This document shows, in pieces, positions 1 to 7,544 of a stretch of 12,805 nucleotides of DNA. The position numbers and the translations under genes are program-made. The notes beneath the pieces are model-generated. The model saw only the letters and a list, made by a program, of their open reading frames with translations, searched no databases and was not told the DNA's origin. The stretch covers positions 1-12,805 of the forward strand of contig JBJOLU010000205.1 in NCBI GenBank assembly GCA_046052705.1, written 5' to 3'. This DNA comes from JBBATK01 sp046052705 (lineage in GTDB: Bacteria > Bacteroidota > Ignavibacteria > Kapaibacteriales > NICIL-2). Within the stretch, counting starts at the first letter, position 1. Every line of letters begins with the position of its first letter.

Positions 1-3000
1 CGGCCTGGTGGGAAAGGTCAGCGATGCATCCACGAAGAAGCCTTTGCGTGGAGTATCGGTGCGGGTAGATAAAACAACCCTTGGCGGTGTGACAAAAGCC
101 GACGGAAGTTTTTCCGTGAAACTGTTGCAAGGCGGAAACTATACGCTGAGTATCACCTACATGGGATACAAGAAAGCGCAGAAGAGCGTTACCGTGCAGA
201 GCGATCAGACGGCTACCGTGAACATTGAATTAGATCCGGACCGCATGCTTCTGGAGGAAGTAGTGGTGGTAGGCTACGGTACCAAGCAAAAACGCGAGGT
301 AACAGGAGCGTACACAACGGTAAAGGGTGATGAAGTTGTGAACACACCGAACCCCACCATGGAAGCTTCCTTGCAGGGTAGGGTGTCCGGCGTTCAGATC
401 ACACAAGCAAACGGTATGGCCGGAACGGCAGCATCGGTGCGGGTTCGTGGTATTGGATCTATCACCGCTAATACCGAGCCCCTATATGTGATCGACGGTG
501 TGCCCATGACAACCGGAGACTTCAGCGCTCGTGATGCGGTGGCATCGAACACCAATGCGCTCTCGTTCCTGAATCCCAATGATATTGAGTCTATAGACAT
601 TCTTAAAGACGCTGCGGCAACTGCTATTTATGGTTCACGCGGAGCAAATGGTGTTGTGCTGATCACCACCAAGCGTGGTAAAGACGGATCGATGCAAGTG
701 AGCGCCGGTCATTACAGCGGCTTCCTTAACGAAGCGAACAGATTGAAACTTGTGGATCGCGATACATGGATCAATATGTATTACGAAGCACGCAAGAACG
801 ATGTCACCGACTCGCTTATGAAACTCTCTCGTTTCAGTGGTCAGGATTGGAACACTGTGTCGGCATTCATCGCATCGAACGACACCATGACCAATTTGAT
901 CAACAACACCAAACTTCCGCAGGGATTCACGCGGCAAACCGCAGCCAATACCAATTGGTTCGACCAAGTATTGCGCACCGGTACCACGAGCGAGAGTTAT
1001 CTCAGCTTGAACGGTGGAACCAATGCCGTGCGATATTTCTTCAACACTACCTATCGCGACGAGCAAGGATTTATCGTCGGTAACGATTACAACCGCTTCA
1101 GCAATCGTTTGTCCGTAGATGCAAAGCCTACATCGTGGTTTGATATGGGCGGCTCTATCAGTTTAACGCGCGAGCGTAACAACCGCGTGAACAGCGCGTG
1201 GTCCGGTGGCCTTGGAGCTGCGCAATCGAAGACATTGCCTATCTATCCCATCTACGATTCCACCGGCGCATACTGGCGTGCGGGAAGCGGCTTGAACCCA
1301 CTTGCCGAACTCGAGAACCGCCGCTTCATTGCTACAACATGGCGCACCGTGGCTAATGGTTACAGTCAGTTGAATCTTATGGACGGCTTGTATGTGCGCG
1401 GTACCGCAGGTTTTGATATTTATGATCTCACGGAAGATCGCTACAATCCGCCGGTGCTGACGGCAACACCTACCGCGGAGCTTCGTAACGTACGAGTATT
1501 CAATTGGACCACAAATGCCTTCGTGAATTACTCCGCACTTACAGGCGATGTTCACGATTTGAACATGACCGCCGGTATGGAGGTTCAGCGCTCCGATCGT
1601 CAGGATGTGGGAACCACCGGTGAGCGATTCCCCAACACCTACTTCGAAACACCGCAGAACGCGGCTATTCGTAATGGTTACACGTTCCGCACCGCATCGG
1701 GATTTCTCTCGTACTTCGGCCGCGTGAATTATAAACTATGGAACCGCTACTTATTTACTGCTACCATTCGTAGTGATGCATCTTCACGCTTCGGCGATAA
1801 TCAACGATGGGGAACATTTCCGTCGGCTTCGGCTGCATGGATTTTCTCCAACGAAGATTTTATGAAAGACAACGGCATCTTGACCTTCGGTAAAATCCGC
1901 GCCAGCTACGGTATTTCCGGAAATGCTGCTATCGGTGATTTTACATGGCAGGGCACCTATTCTGCCGGCTCCGATTACAACGGCCAACCGGGTACACGCC
2001 CCTCGCAATTACCCAATGCCGACCTTACATGGGAGACCTCGCAGCAAACAGATATTGCGTTGGACTTCGGCTTGCTCAACGACCGCATCACAGGTTCGGT
2101 GAATTATTATCATCGCTTATCTACAGACATGCTCCTGAACGAGCGTGTGCCCGCATCCTCGGGATTGCAAACAGTAATCCGAAACGTGGGCGAAATGTCC
2201 AACAGCGGTTGGGAGTTCAACGTGCGCAGCGTGAATGTGTCATCGCCCGAGTTTGAATGGACTACAGACTTCAACATCACGATGAACACGAACAAGATTA
2301 TCTCGCTGGGAAGTATCACCAGCCCCGATGCTATCGATCTTGGTTTTGGTGAAACTCGCGTTGTGCCGGGATATCCTTTTGCTACCTACATGCTGGTGCA
2401 CTACGCCGGCGCCGATGCCAAGACCGGATTGCCGGTATACATGAGACCCGTGATGCGAAACTTCAACGAGAACGGTAAAGACACCATGGTGGCCATGAAC
2501 GGCTTGCGTGGACGTCCGCTGGAGCTCGAGGAAGCTCGCGATACTTCGGGTAATCCTTTGGCATGGAATGCAAACTGGCGCGTACCCACCGGCAAGAATT
2601 ATCCTGATGCCTACGGTGGTATCACCAACACCTTCCGCTATGCGGGATTTGATGTAAGCGTATTGTTCACCTATCAAATCGGTAACTCCATTTACGACGA
2701 CGCCGGCAAGCGCCTTGTGGGTAATATCTCGCAGGATGGTGGCTGGAATCAGATGACTATTACCGAAGAGCGTTGGCAAAATCCGGGCGATCAAACCAAC
2801 GTGGCGCGACTCACTCTAAAGGGTGCGCGCGATATCAATACCGATCAGCATTTGTACAGCGCAGACTTCTTGCGCCTGCGGAATCTTACCATTGGTTACA
2901 CGCTGCCCACGGCCACTTCTAATAGCATAGGGCTTAATCGTTTGCGCCTCTACATGACAGCGCAGAACATTCTGACCTTTACCAACTTCCCGGGCTGGGA

Positions 3001-3118
3001 TCCGGAAGTGGTGCGCGACCACACTACAGACCAGCAGCGCAATGGTAATCAGGGTGTTACGTATTTAACGCCGCCGCAAGCCCGCTCGTTTATCTTCGGT
3101 GTAAATGTTGAACTTTAA
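1..3118 (+). CDS. SusC/RagA-family TonB-dependent outer-membrane transporter, 5' truncated
   Basis: Outer-membrane beta-barrel that imports oligosaccharides with energy from TonB, working with a SusD lipoprotein lid. The reading frame is open to the left edge (first whole codon at 2), and the signal peptide is missing, so the true start lies outside the window. The GTG at 8 falls inside the first domain. In order: a carboxypeptidase-regulatory-like beta-sandwich (about 2-235, GKVSDAS..PLRGVSV), the SusC TonB box (EEVVVVGYGTKQKREVTGA, about 254-310), a plug domain with the hallmark strings PLYVIDGVPM (about 479-508) and AIYGSRGANGVVLITT (about 626-675), then a long barrel ending in the usual SusC terminus (PPQARSFIFGVNVEL). 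About 1,038 residues are visible, which fits a nearly complete SusC. The family call is secure. The alpha-glucan substrate is inferred only from the GH13 gene downstream. Confidence 0.95.
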   Translation, partial: GLVGKVSDASTKKPLRGVSVRVDKTTLGGVTKADGSFSVKLLQGGNYTLSITYMGYKKAQKSVTVQSDQTATVNIELDPDRMLLEEVVVVGYGTKQKREVTGAYTTVKGDEVVNTPNPTMEASLQGRVSGVQITQANGMAGTAASVRVRGIGSITANTEPLYVIDGVPMTTGDFSARDAVASNTNALSFLNPNDIESIDILKDAAATAIYGSRGANGVVLITTKRGKDGSMQVSAGHYSGFLNEANRLKLVDRDTWINMYYEARKNDVTDSLMKLSRFSGQDWNTVSAFIASNDTMTNLINNTKLPQGFTRQTAANTNWFDQVLRTGTTSESYLSLNGGTNAVRYFFNTTYRDEQGFIVGNDYNRFSNRLSVDAKPTSWFDMGGSISLTRERNNRVNSAWSGGLGAAQSKTLPIYPIYDSTGAYWRAGSGLNPLAELENRRFIATTWRTVANGYSQLNLMDGLYVRGTAGFDIYDLTEDRYNPPVLTATPTAELRNVRVFNWTTNAFVNYSALTGDVHDLNMTAGMEVQRSDRQDVGTTGERFPNTYFETPQNAAIRNGYTFRTASGFLSYFGRVNYKLWNRYLFTATIRSDASSRFGDNQRWGTFPSASAAWIFSNEDFMKDNGILTFGKIRASYGISGNAAIGDFTWQGTYSAGSDYNGQPGTRPSQLPNADLTWETSQQTDIALDFGLLNDRITGSVNYYHRLSTDMLLNERVPASSGLQTVIRNVGEMSNSGWEFNVRSVNVSSPEFEWTTDFNITMNTNKIISLGSITSPDAIDLGFGETRVVPGYPFATYMLVHYAGADAKTGLPVYMRPVMRNFNENGKDTMVAMNGLRGRPLELEEARDTSGNPLAWNANWRVPTGKNYPDAYGGITNTFRYAGFDVSVLFTYQIGNSIYDDAGKRLVGNISQDGGWNQMTITEERWQNPGDQTNVARLTLKGARDINTDQHLYSADFLRLRNLTIGYTLPTATSNSIGLNRLRLYMTAQNILTFTNFPGWDPEVVRDHTTDQQRNGNQGVTYLTPPQARSFIFGVNVEL

Positions 3119-3138
3119 TAACTAAACGCAACACAAGT

Positions 3139-4509
3139 ATGAAAAAGATATTTATCGTAAGTGCACTCTGTGGTGTGTTGGCGTGTATGCCGTTCATGCA
3201 GTCGTGCTCTGAAGTACTGGATGTAAAAAATGAGTCGGGACTTTCCAATGAAGCTGCCATCACCGATGCAAGCTCTGTGCGCAAGGTAATGGTGGGTGCA
3301 TACAACCGCATGCAAGAAGTGCTTGGCCGTGCAAACCCGAGTTTGTTTGCTGAGACCTTTGCCGGCGATGTGGGATATACAGGCAGTGATTTCGGTTACC
3401 GTGAAATGTGGACGCAGAATATGTCCTTGTTTACCGGTCTTCCGGGCGCAACATGGCAGAACAGTTACGAGGCCATCAATACCGCGAATAATGTATTGGC
3501 AGCCATCGAGAAACTCTCGGACATGGACGACAAAGAAAAAGATCGTATTCGTGGTGAGTGTTACTTCTTGCGCGGTGCATTACACTTTGAAATGCTGCGC
3601 ATGTGGGGGCATCAGCCGGGTGTTGGCGCTAACAAAACTCAATACGGTGTAGTGATTCGCACCGAGCCCACTATTGGTGTAAGCGCTTCCATCAAGCAAC
3701 GCTCCACAGTAACCGAGTGCTACGACTTTGTTATCGATGAACTGAAGAAAGCAGAAACGCTGTTGGCCGCGAACCCGCAAACAGAGCAGGGACGCGCTAC
3801 ATCGGCTATAGCCACGGCGTACCTGGCGCGTGTGTACTTCCAAAAGAACGATCATGCCAATGCCTATGCAGCCGCAGACAAGCTGGTTAAGAGCGGCGCC
3901 TATCAGTTGCAGAGCAATGTGTTCGACGTGCAGCGCAAGCCGTTTACCAAAGAAGCAGTGTTTCAGATTCCCATTACAACGGCAAACAATACCTCGAATA
4001 GTCTAACCGGTATGTACCGCAAGTTCGGAACCTCGCTTCCGCAGTTTGTGCTCTCCAACGATTTCGTTGCCTTCGCTGCAACCTTCCCGAGCACCGACAA
4101 GCGTCAGGCCTTCTTGAAGCCCGATGCATCCGGTAACTATACCGTGAAATTCGATACCACCATCATGAACATCAACGTGATTCGCTATGCGGAGATCTTG
4201 TTCATTCATGCGGAATCGGGATTGGAGACGGGTGTAAGCGAAGCTTCGGTGCGCGCGGATATCAATCAGATTCGTCAGCGTGCGGGAATCCCGGACCTGG
4301 ATGCCTCGGTATCCGGAAAGCCGGCCTTGCTTGCAGCTATTGATAATGAGCGCCATATGGAAATGGCATTCGAAGGCGACAGATTATGGTATATGAAGCG
4401 GACTAAAGCATCGTCAATTCGAGGATTGCCGTGGGACAGCGATCAGATGCTCGCAAAAATTCCGTCCAGCGAGATCAGCGGTAATCCCGGTATCATTCCG
4501 AATCCATAA
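3139..4509 (+). CDS. SusD/RagB-family surface glycan-binding lipoprotein
   Basis: Lipoprotein of 456 residues that caps the SusC barrel and captures glycan at the cell surface. The N terminus is a short lipoprotein signal (MKKIFIV...FMQSCSE) with the lipidated Cys at about residue 23. The body is the helical SusD fold with TPR-like segments, for example YNRMQEVLG, the stretch NSYEAINTANNVLAAIEKL, and RGECYFLRGALHFEMLRMWG. The C-terminal half has RYAEILFIHAE and NERHMEMAFEGDRLWYMKR, which are typical of the family, and it ends ISGNPGIIPNP, resembling the common NPG(Y) ending. It is somewhat shorter than Bacteroides SusD. The start lies 20 bp after the susC-like stop with no Shine-Dalgarno sequence, so the two genes are almost certainly cotranscribed, as is standard for SusC/D pairs. 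Ligand specificity cannot be read from the sequence. Confidence 0.93.
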   Translation: MKKIFIVSALCGVLACMPFMQSCSEVLDVKNESGLSNEAAITDASSVRKVMVGAYNRMQEVLGRANPSLFAETFAGDVGYTGSDFGYREMWTQNMSLFTGLPGATWQNSYEAINTANNVLAAIEKLSDMDDKEKDRIRGECYFLRGALHFEMLRMWGHQPGVGANKTQYGVVIRTEPTIGVSASIKQRSTVTECYDFVIDELKKAETLLAANPQTEQGRATSAIATAYLARVYFQKNDHANAYAAADKLVKSGAYQLQSNVFDVQRKPFTKEAVFQIPITTANNTSNSLTGMYRKFGTSLPQFVLSNDFVAFAATFPSTDKRQAFLKPDASGNYTVKFDTTIMNINVIRYAEILFIHAESGLETGVSEASVRADINQIRQRAGIPDLDASVSGKPALLAAIDNERHMEMAFEGDRLWYMKRTKASSIRGLPWDSDQMLAKIPSSEISGNPGIIPNP

Positions 4510-4590
4510 ATTGTAAAGCAAGTTCAACGGCGGTTAAAGGTTAACACGTTTGTGTATTTATTTTCTCATTAACTCATTGGAGAGGTTCTC
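4510..4590 (+). promoter_or_regulatory. Leader of the tandem-module gene, with a strong Shine-Dalgarno sequence
   Basis: This 81-bp gap separates the SusD-like gene from the tandem-module gene. GGAGAGG at 4579-4585 sits 5 bases before the ATG at 4591 and is a near-ideal ribosome binding site. The SusD-like and histidine kinase starts have none, so the tandem-module protein may be translated at a higher level. A weak match to the Bacteroidota promoter (TTG-N19-TAnnTTTG) is TTC at 4523 and CACGTTTG at 4545-4552, with one mismatch in each box; I would not rely on it. No terminator hairpin is visible here, so readthrough from the SusC/D genes is likely. Confidence 0.5.
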
Positions 4591-5862
4591 ATGAAAAAAC
4601 TTCTACAGTTTGCCCTTGCGTTTCTTATAGGCGCGAGCGCGGTAATGGCACAGAAGCCCATCAACTATACATCCAAAGACGGCGGCCCTGCATATGCAGC
4701 GATCACCGTTACATCCATGACGGGTCTGTACATGAAAGATCAGCCCATCACCATTACCTACGATGCGAACAAGGGCTTCACGCCGGATGGCAAGAAGAAT
4801 CTTGCGAGCGAGCCGTACATCTACATGCACTCCGGTGCAGGTACTGCTGCTACTTCGTTCTGGGAAGTATTCCCGAAGGGACAAGAGTGGGGCAAGGACA
4901 ACAACATCGGAAAGTTGGAATCGGTATCACCTGGCGTTTTCTCCATCACCTTCAAGCCGTCTGAATTCTACACGGACAAGGGTGGAGCAGACTATACCGG
5001 AGATCTTCCTTCTATCGGTTGCGTGTTCCGTAATGCTGCCGGCGACGGCGAAGGCAAGAACGATGGCGGCACCGACTTCTTCATCGTGTTCCCTTCATCT
5101 ACACCCAAGCCCATTCCGTACACATCCAAAGATGGTGGCGCGCAGTATCCTGCAATCACCGTTCTTGGTGCTGATGGTATGTACGATCAGAACATGCCTA
5201 TCGGCATTGTGTACAATGCAAACCTTGGATTCACACCCGATGGTAAGAAGAACCTTGCAGGCGAAGAGTATATCTACATGCACTCCGGTGCGGGCTCTGA
5301 AGCAGCAAAGTTCTGGGAAATTTTCCCTACCGGTCAGGAGTGGGGCAAAGACAACAACGTAGGTAAGCTGGAGAAAGTTCAGCCCGGCGTATTCAGCGCT
5401 ATCGTAACACCGTCGATGTTCTGGAATCAGAAGGACAACATGGCGTATACCGGTCCTATCGCATCATTTGGTTGCGTGTTCCGTAATGCAGCCGGCGATG
5501 GTGAGGGTAAGGCTGATGGCGGTGCTGACTTCTTTATCGTGTTCCCCTCAAAGACCACATCCGTGAAGGATGGCGAAGGTGTAACACACAGCACCGGCGT
5601 AATTGCTCCGAACCCTGTTTCGGCTATCACAACCATCAACTATACCGTTCTCGACAAACCGCAAATGATGAGTGTTGCTATCTATGATTTGCAAGGCAAT
5701 CTGGTTCGCACACTTGTTAACGAGTTCCAACAACCGGGCAACCAGGTTGTATTGTGGAACTGCGACAACAACAGCGGTGAAATCGTTGCTAACGGCATGT
5801 ACATGTATCGTATCTCATCGAACGGCTTCGTAACATCACGACCGATCGTTGTTCAACGATAA
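4591..5862 (+). CDS. Secreted two-module putative glycan-binding protein with T9SS sorting domain
   Basis: Protein of 423 residues. It starts with a signal peptide (MKKLLQFALAFLIGASAVMA, cleaved before QKP). Two tandem modules of 148 residues each follow (about 22-169 and 173-320), and residues 337-423 form a T9SS type A sorting domain (APNPVSAITTINYTV...YDLQGNLVRTL...ANGMYMYRI). Each module has the order YTSKDGG, P(I)xIxYxANxGFTPDGKKNLA, YIYMHSGAG, FWE(V/I)FP, QEWGKDNN, GKLE, PGVFS, GCVFRNAAGDGEGK, GGxDFFIVFPS. This looks like an all-beta sandwich. A diverged copy begins the GH13 enzyme encoded at 7545-10481. No catalytic signature is visible. I infer a surface-attached or secreted alpha-glucan binder filling the SusE/SusF position, third after the SusC/D pair and followed by a terminator. 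The T9SS tail and the duplication are seen directly; the binding role is inference. Confidence 0.85.
   Translation: MKKLLQFALAFLIGASAVMAQKPINYTSKDGGPAYAAITVTSMTGLYMKDQPITITYDANKGFTPDGKKNLASEPYIYMHSGAGTAATSFWEVFPKGQEWGKDNNIGKLESVSPGVFSITFKPSEFYTDKGGADYTGDLPSIGCVFRNAAGDGEGKNDGGTDFFIVFPSSTPKPIPYTSKDGGAQYPAITVLGADGMYDQNMPIGIVYNANLGFTPDGKKNLAGEEYIYMHSGAGSEAAKFWEIFPTGQEWGKDNNVGKLEKVQPGVFSAIVTPSMFWNQKDNMAYTGPIASFGCVFRNAAGDGEGKADGGADFFIVFPSKTTSVKDGEGVTHSTGVIAPNPVSAITTINYTVLDKPQMMSVAIYDLQGNLVRTLVNEFQQPGNQVVLWNCDNNSGEIVANGMYMYRISSNGFVTSRPIVVQR
4654..5097 (+). repeat. Tandem module, copy 1 (148 codons)
   Basis: First unit of an in-frame tandem duplication inside the secreted protein gene. It runs from KPINYTSKDGG to DFFIVFPS. 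Copies 1 and 2 have the same length and share long stretches of protein sequence, such as GFTPDGKKNLA, YIYMHSGAG, EWGKDNN and GCVFRNAAGDGEGK. Short stretches of DNA are also shared, for example tctacatgcactccggtg and gttgcgtgttccgtaatgc. Many synonymous and some replacement differences show that the duplication is not very recent. Confidence 0.9.
5107..5550 (+). repeat. Tandem module, copy 2 (148 codons)
   Basis: Second unit of the duplication, from KPIPYTSKDGG to DFFIVFPS, separated from copy 1 by only three codons (Ser-Thr-Pro). The core is conserved but the edges differ: copy 2 has LGADGMYDQNMPIGIVY where copy 1 has TSMTGLYMKDQPITITY, and WNQKDNMAYTGPIASF where copy 1 has YTDKGGADYTGDLPSI. 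The two modules may therefore bind with different affinity or position. Confidence 0.9.
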
Positions 5863-5886
5863 TTCATGAGTGTTGAGTACAATCAT

Positions 5887-5924
5887 AGCATCCTCTTCTT
5901 CAGGGAAGAGGATGCTTTTTTTTT
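5887..5924 (+). terminator. Rho-independent terminator closing the SusC/D unit
   Basis: A perfect 12-bp inverted repeat (AGCATCCTCTTC at 5887-5898 and GAAGAGGATGCT at 5905-5916) surrounds a 6-base loop and is followed by a run of nine T (5916-5924). It starts 24 bp after the stop of the tandem-module gene. It marks the end of the first transcription unit, so the esterase and GH13 genes probably have their own promoter. Confidence 0.93.
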
Positions 5925-6023
5925 CGGCGCATCGCGTTGCTGTTGATGCCTAAACGTCAATGCACTAATTCGACTTTTGTACCTGTAGTTGCTCGATTTT
6001 TTTTTATCTCTTGGAATCCCTCG
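5925..6023 (+). promoter_or_regulatory. Probable promoter region of the esterase/GH13 unit
   Basis: This stretch lies between the terminator and the likely start of the esterase gene. It must hold the promoter if the enzymes are transcribed separately. It includes a run of ten T at about 5996-6005 (with the tail of ...gatttttttttta). I see no convincing TTG-N19-TAnnTTTG pair and no clear Shine-Dalgarno sequence before ATG 6024. Confidence 0.3.
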
Positions 6024-7466
6024 ATGCGCTCTCTACTGATCCTCCTGGCTTGTTGTTGTTCGCTTGAGGCATTCACTTCTTGCCTTCATGCACAGTCGCT
6101 GCGCGAGTTTGTGCAGCGAGTGGAGCAGTTGCCGGCCGGTTCCCGCGCAGCTGTTACGGATAGTTTTCTTTTGGCGCAGAAGCGCTTCCCGCCGGTAGAG
6201 GATACTACTGCATTGTTTCTCTATCAGGGTACAGCGAACGTGGTAACGGTGGCCGGAGATCACACCGGTTGGGCGCAGCGTGATACCATGAAAAGTATTG
6301 CCGGTACATCGCTATGGTATTGCTTCAAGACCTTCCCTCGTGATGCACGCCTGGACTACAAGTATGTGGTGAATGGCAGTAATTGGTTGCTCGATAGTAA
6401 GAACACTAAACAAGTTTCCGGTGGCTTTGGTCCGAACTCCAGCTTGGAAATGCCGGACTATAGCGCTCCCGCAGAGATTACTCCGCGCAGTACCGTGGCC
6501 AAAGGTCGTTTTATAGATACGAGCTTTGGCGGTGGTACCATTGCAAAGCGAACAGTGCGCATCTATCTTCCTCCGGGATTTGAGTTGTCGTCGGCGCGAT
6601 TCCCCGTTGTGCTTTTTCACGACGGACTAGACTACTGGAATCTGGGAAGTGTGGGTACTATCATCGACAATCTCATTGCCGACAAAAAAATTATGCCGCT
6701 CATCGCCGTGTTTGTACCGGCGCAGGACAGAGTGGCCGAGTATCGCACCACCAAGCGCGATGCGTACATGAGTTTTATCTGCGACACTATTATGGGCTAT
6801 GTGCAGCGGCGATATCCTGTGATTAATGATGCGCGATACCGAGCAGTGATCGGTGCCAGCGACGGCGGACATTGCGCGCTCTATCAGGGTGTGATGCGTC
6901 CCGATGTGTTTGCAAACATTGGGGCTCAATCGAGCAATGTGACGAACCTCATTACCGACAGACTCAAAGCTGAACCCCGATTGAGTTCAAACTTTTATTT
7001 GGATATAGGTATGTACGACATTGCGCAGCTCATACCACTGGTGCGCAATCTTCGTTCACTGCTTACCACGCAGAACTATCCCTATGATTATCTGGAAGTG
7101 AATGAAGGTCATAGCTGGGGCAATTGGCGAGCGCGGGTGGGAAGAATTCTCACGCGCTTTTTCCCCCTGGAGTCCGCCGGCGCGCAAGGCGAGCCGGAAG
7201 GCGCCGCGCCTGCGCCAACTCTCAAGGTAATGCCGATGCCTTTGGGTGCCAAACAACAGTTCTTGCTTACTACATCTATGCGCGGTAACCTTCACCTGCG
7301 GCTCATCGACATCACAGGACGTAGCTTCGACCTTGGCCAACACATGAGTGATGGCCAAACAAGCATCACAGGGCAGGTGCCGGCGGAAGCAGTAAACGGT
7401 ATGTACATACTGACTGTTTCTACTGATAGCGCGCGCGCGTCTGTGCCACTGGTAATCACGCCGTGA
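6024..7466 (+). CDS. Secreted esterase-D/CE1-type alpha/beta hydrolase with CBM48-like and T9SS domains
   Basis: I chose ATG 6024 (480 residues) because a classic signal peptide starts there (MRSLLILLACCCSLEAF...LHA, cleaved before QS). The frame extends upstream to a TTG at 5937, but those 29 residues are not signal-like. Residues about 66-150 form an E-set/CBM48-like domain (VAGDHTGW...LDYKYVVNGSNWLLD). Residues about 163-390 are an esterase-D-type hydrolase: RTVRIYLPPGF, FPVVLFHDG, then the nucleophile elbow GASDGG with Ser279, a candidate acid Asp332 (GMYD) and His363 (EGHSWGNW). Residues about 400-480 resemble a T9SS sorting domain (VMPMPL...RLIDITGRSFDLG...NGMYILTV). Relatives include enterochelin-esterase-like proteins and CE1 acyl or feruloyl esterases. 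The substrate is unknown; the setting suggests an ester on a glycan. The GH13 gene follows 78 bp later in the same direction. Confidence 0.85.
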   Translation: MRSLLILLACCCSLEAFTSCLHAQSLREFVQRVEQLPAGSRAAVTDSFLLAQKRFPPVEDTTALFLYQGTANVVTVAGDHTGWAQRDTMKSIAGTSLWYCFKTFPRDARLDYKYVVNGSNWLLDSKNTKQVSGGFGPNSSLEMPDYSAPAEITPRSTVAKGRFIDTSFGGGTIAKRTVRIYLPPGFELSSARFPVVLFHDGLDYWNLGSVGTIIDNLIADKKIMPLIAVFVPAQDRVAEYRTTKRDAYMSFICDTIMGYVQRRYPVINDARYRAVIGASDGGHCALYQGVMRPDVFANIGAQSSNVTNLITDRLKAEPRLSSNFYLDIGMYDIAQLIPLVRNLRSLLTTQNYPYDYLEVNEGHSWGNWRARVGRILTRFFPLESAGAQGEPEGAAPAPTLKVMPMPLGAKQQFLLTTSMRGNLHLRLIDITGRSFDLGQHMSDGQTSITGQVPAEAVNGMYILTVSTDSARASVPLVITP

Positions 7467-7544
7467 TTATGCCTGTGGCCGTTGGTGAAACTCAACACAG
7501 GACTATTACACAAGATCACAACACACGATTTTCATTCTGTACGT

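Noticed and set aside
8..10. GTG at 8 as the start of the SusC-like gene
   Set aside because: The frame is open to the window edge, the codons before it fit the domain, and a SusC needs a signal peptide that is absent here.
2240..2794. Long open frame on the minus strand inside the SusC-like gene, and similar ones elsewhere (such as 635-1066)
   Set aside because: They are antisense to well-supported coding sequence, show no family motifs, and fit codon-bias shadows.
4763..5362. Plus-strand 199-codon frame overlapping the tandem modules
   Set aside because: It is out of frame with the clear gene and its Arg/Ser/Thr-rich product is a shadow of the module codons.
5937..6023. TTG start at 5937 for the esterase
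   Set aside because: The extra 29 residues are not signal-like and overlap the region just after the terminator. ATG 6024 gives a normal signal peptide.
7472..7501. Hairpin CCTGTG...CACAGG between the esterase and GH13 genes
   Set aside because: The 6-bp stem with an 18-base loop and no T-run is too weak for a terminator.
7482..7544. TTG start at 7482 for the GH13 enzyme
   Set aside because: It adds 21 residues ahead of an already long signal peptide. ATG 7545 is the better start.
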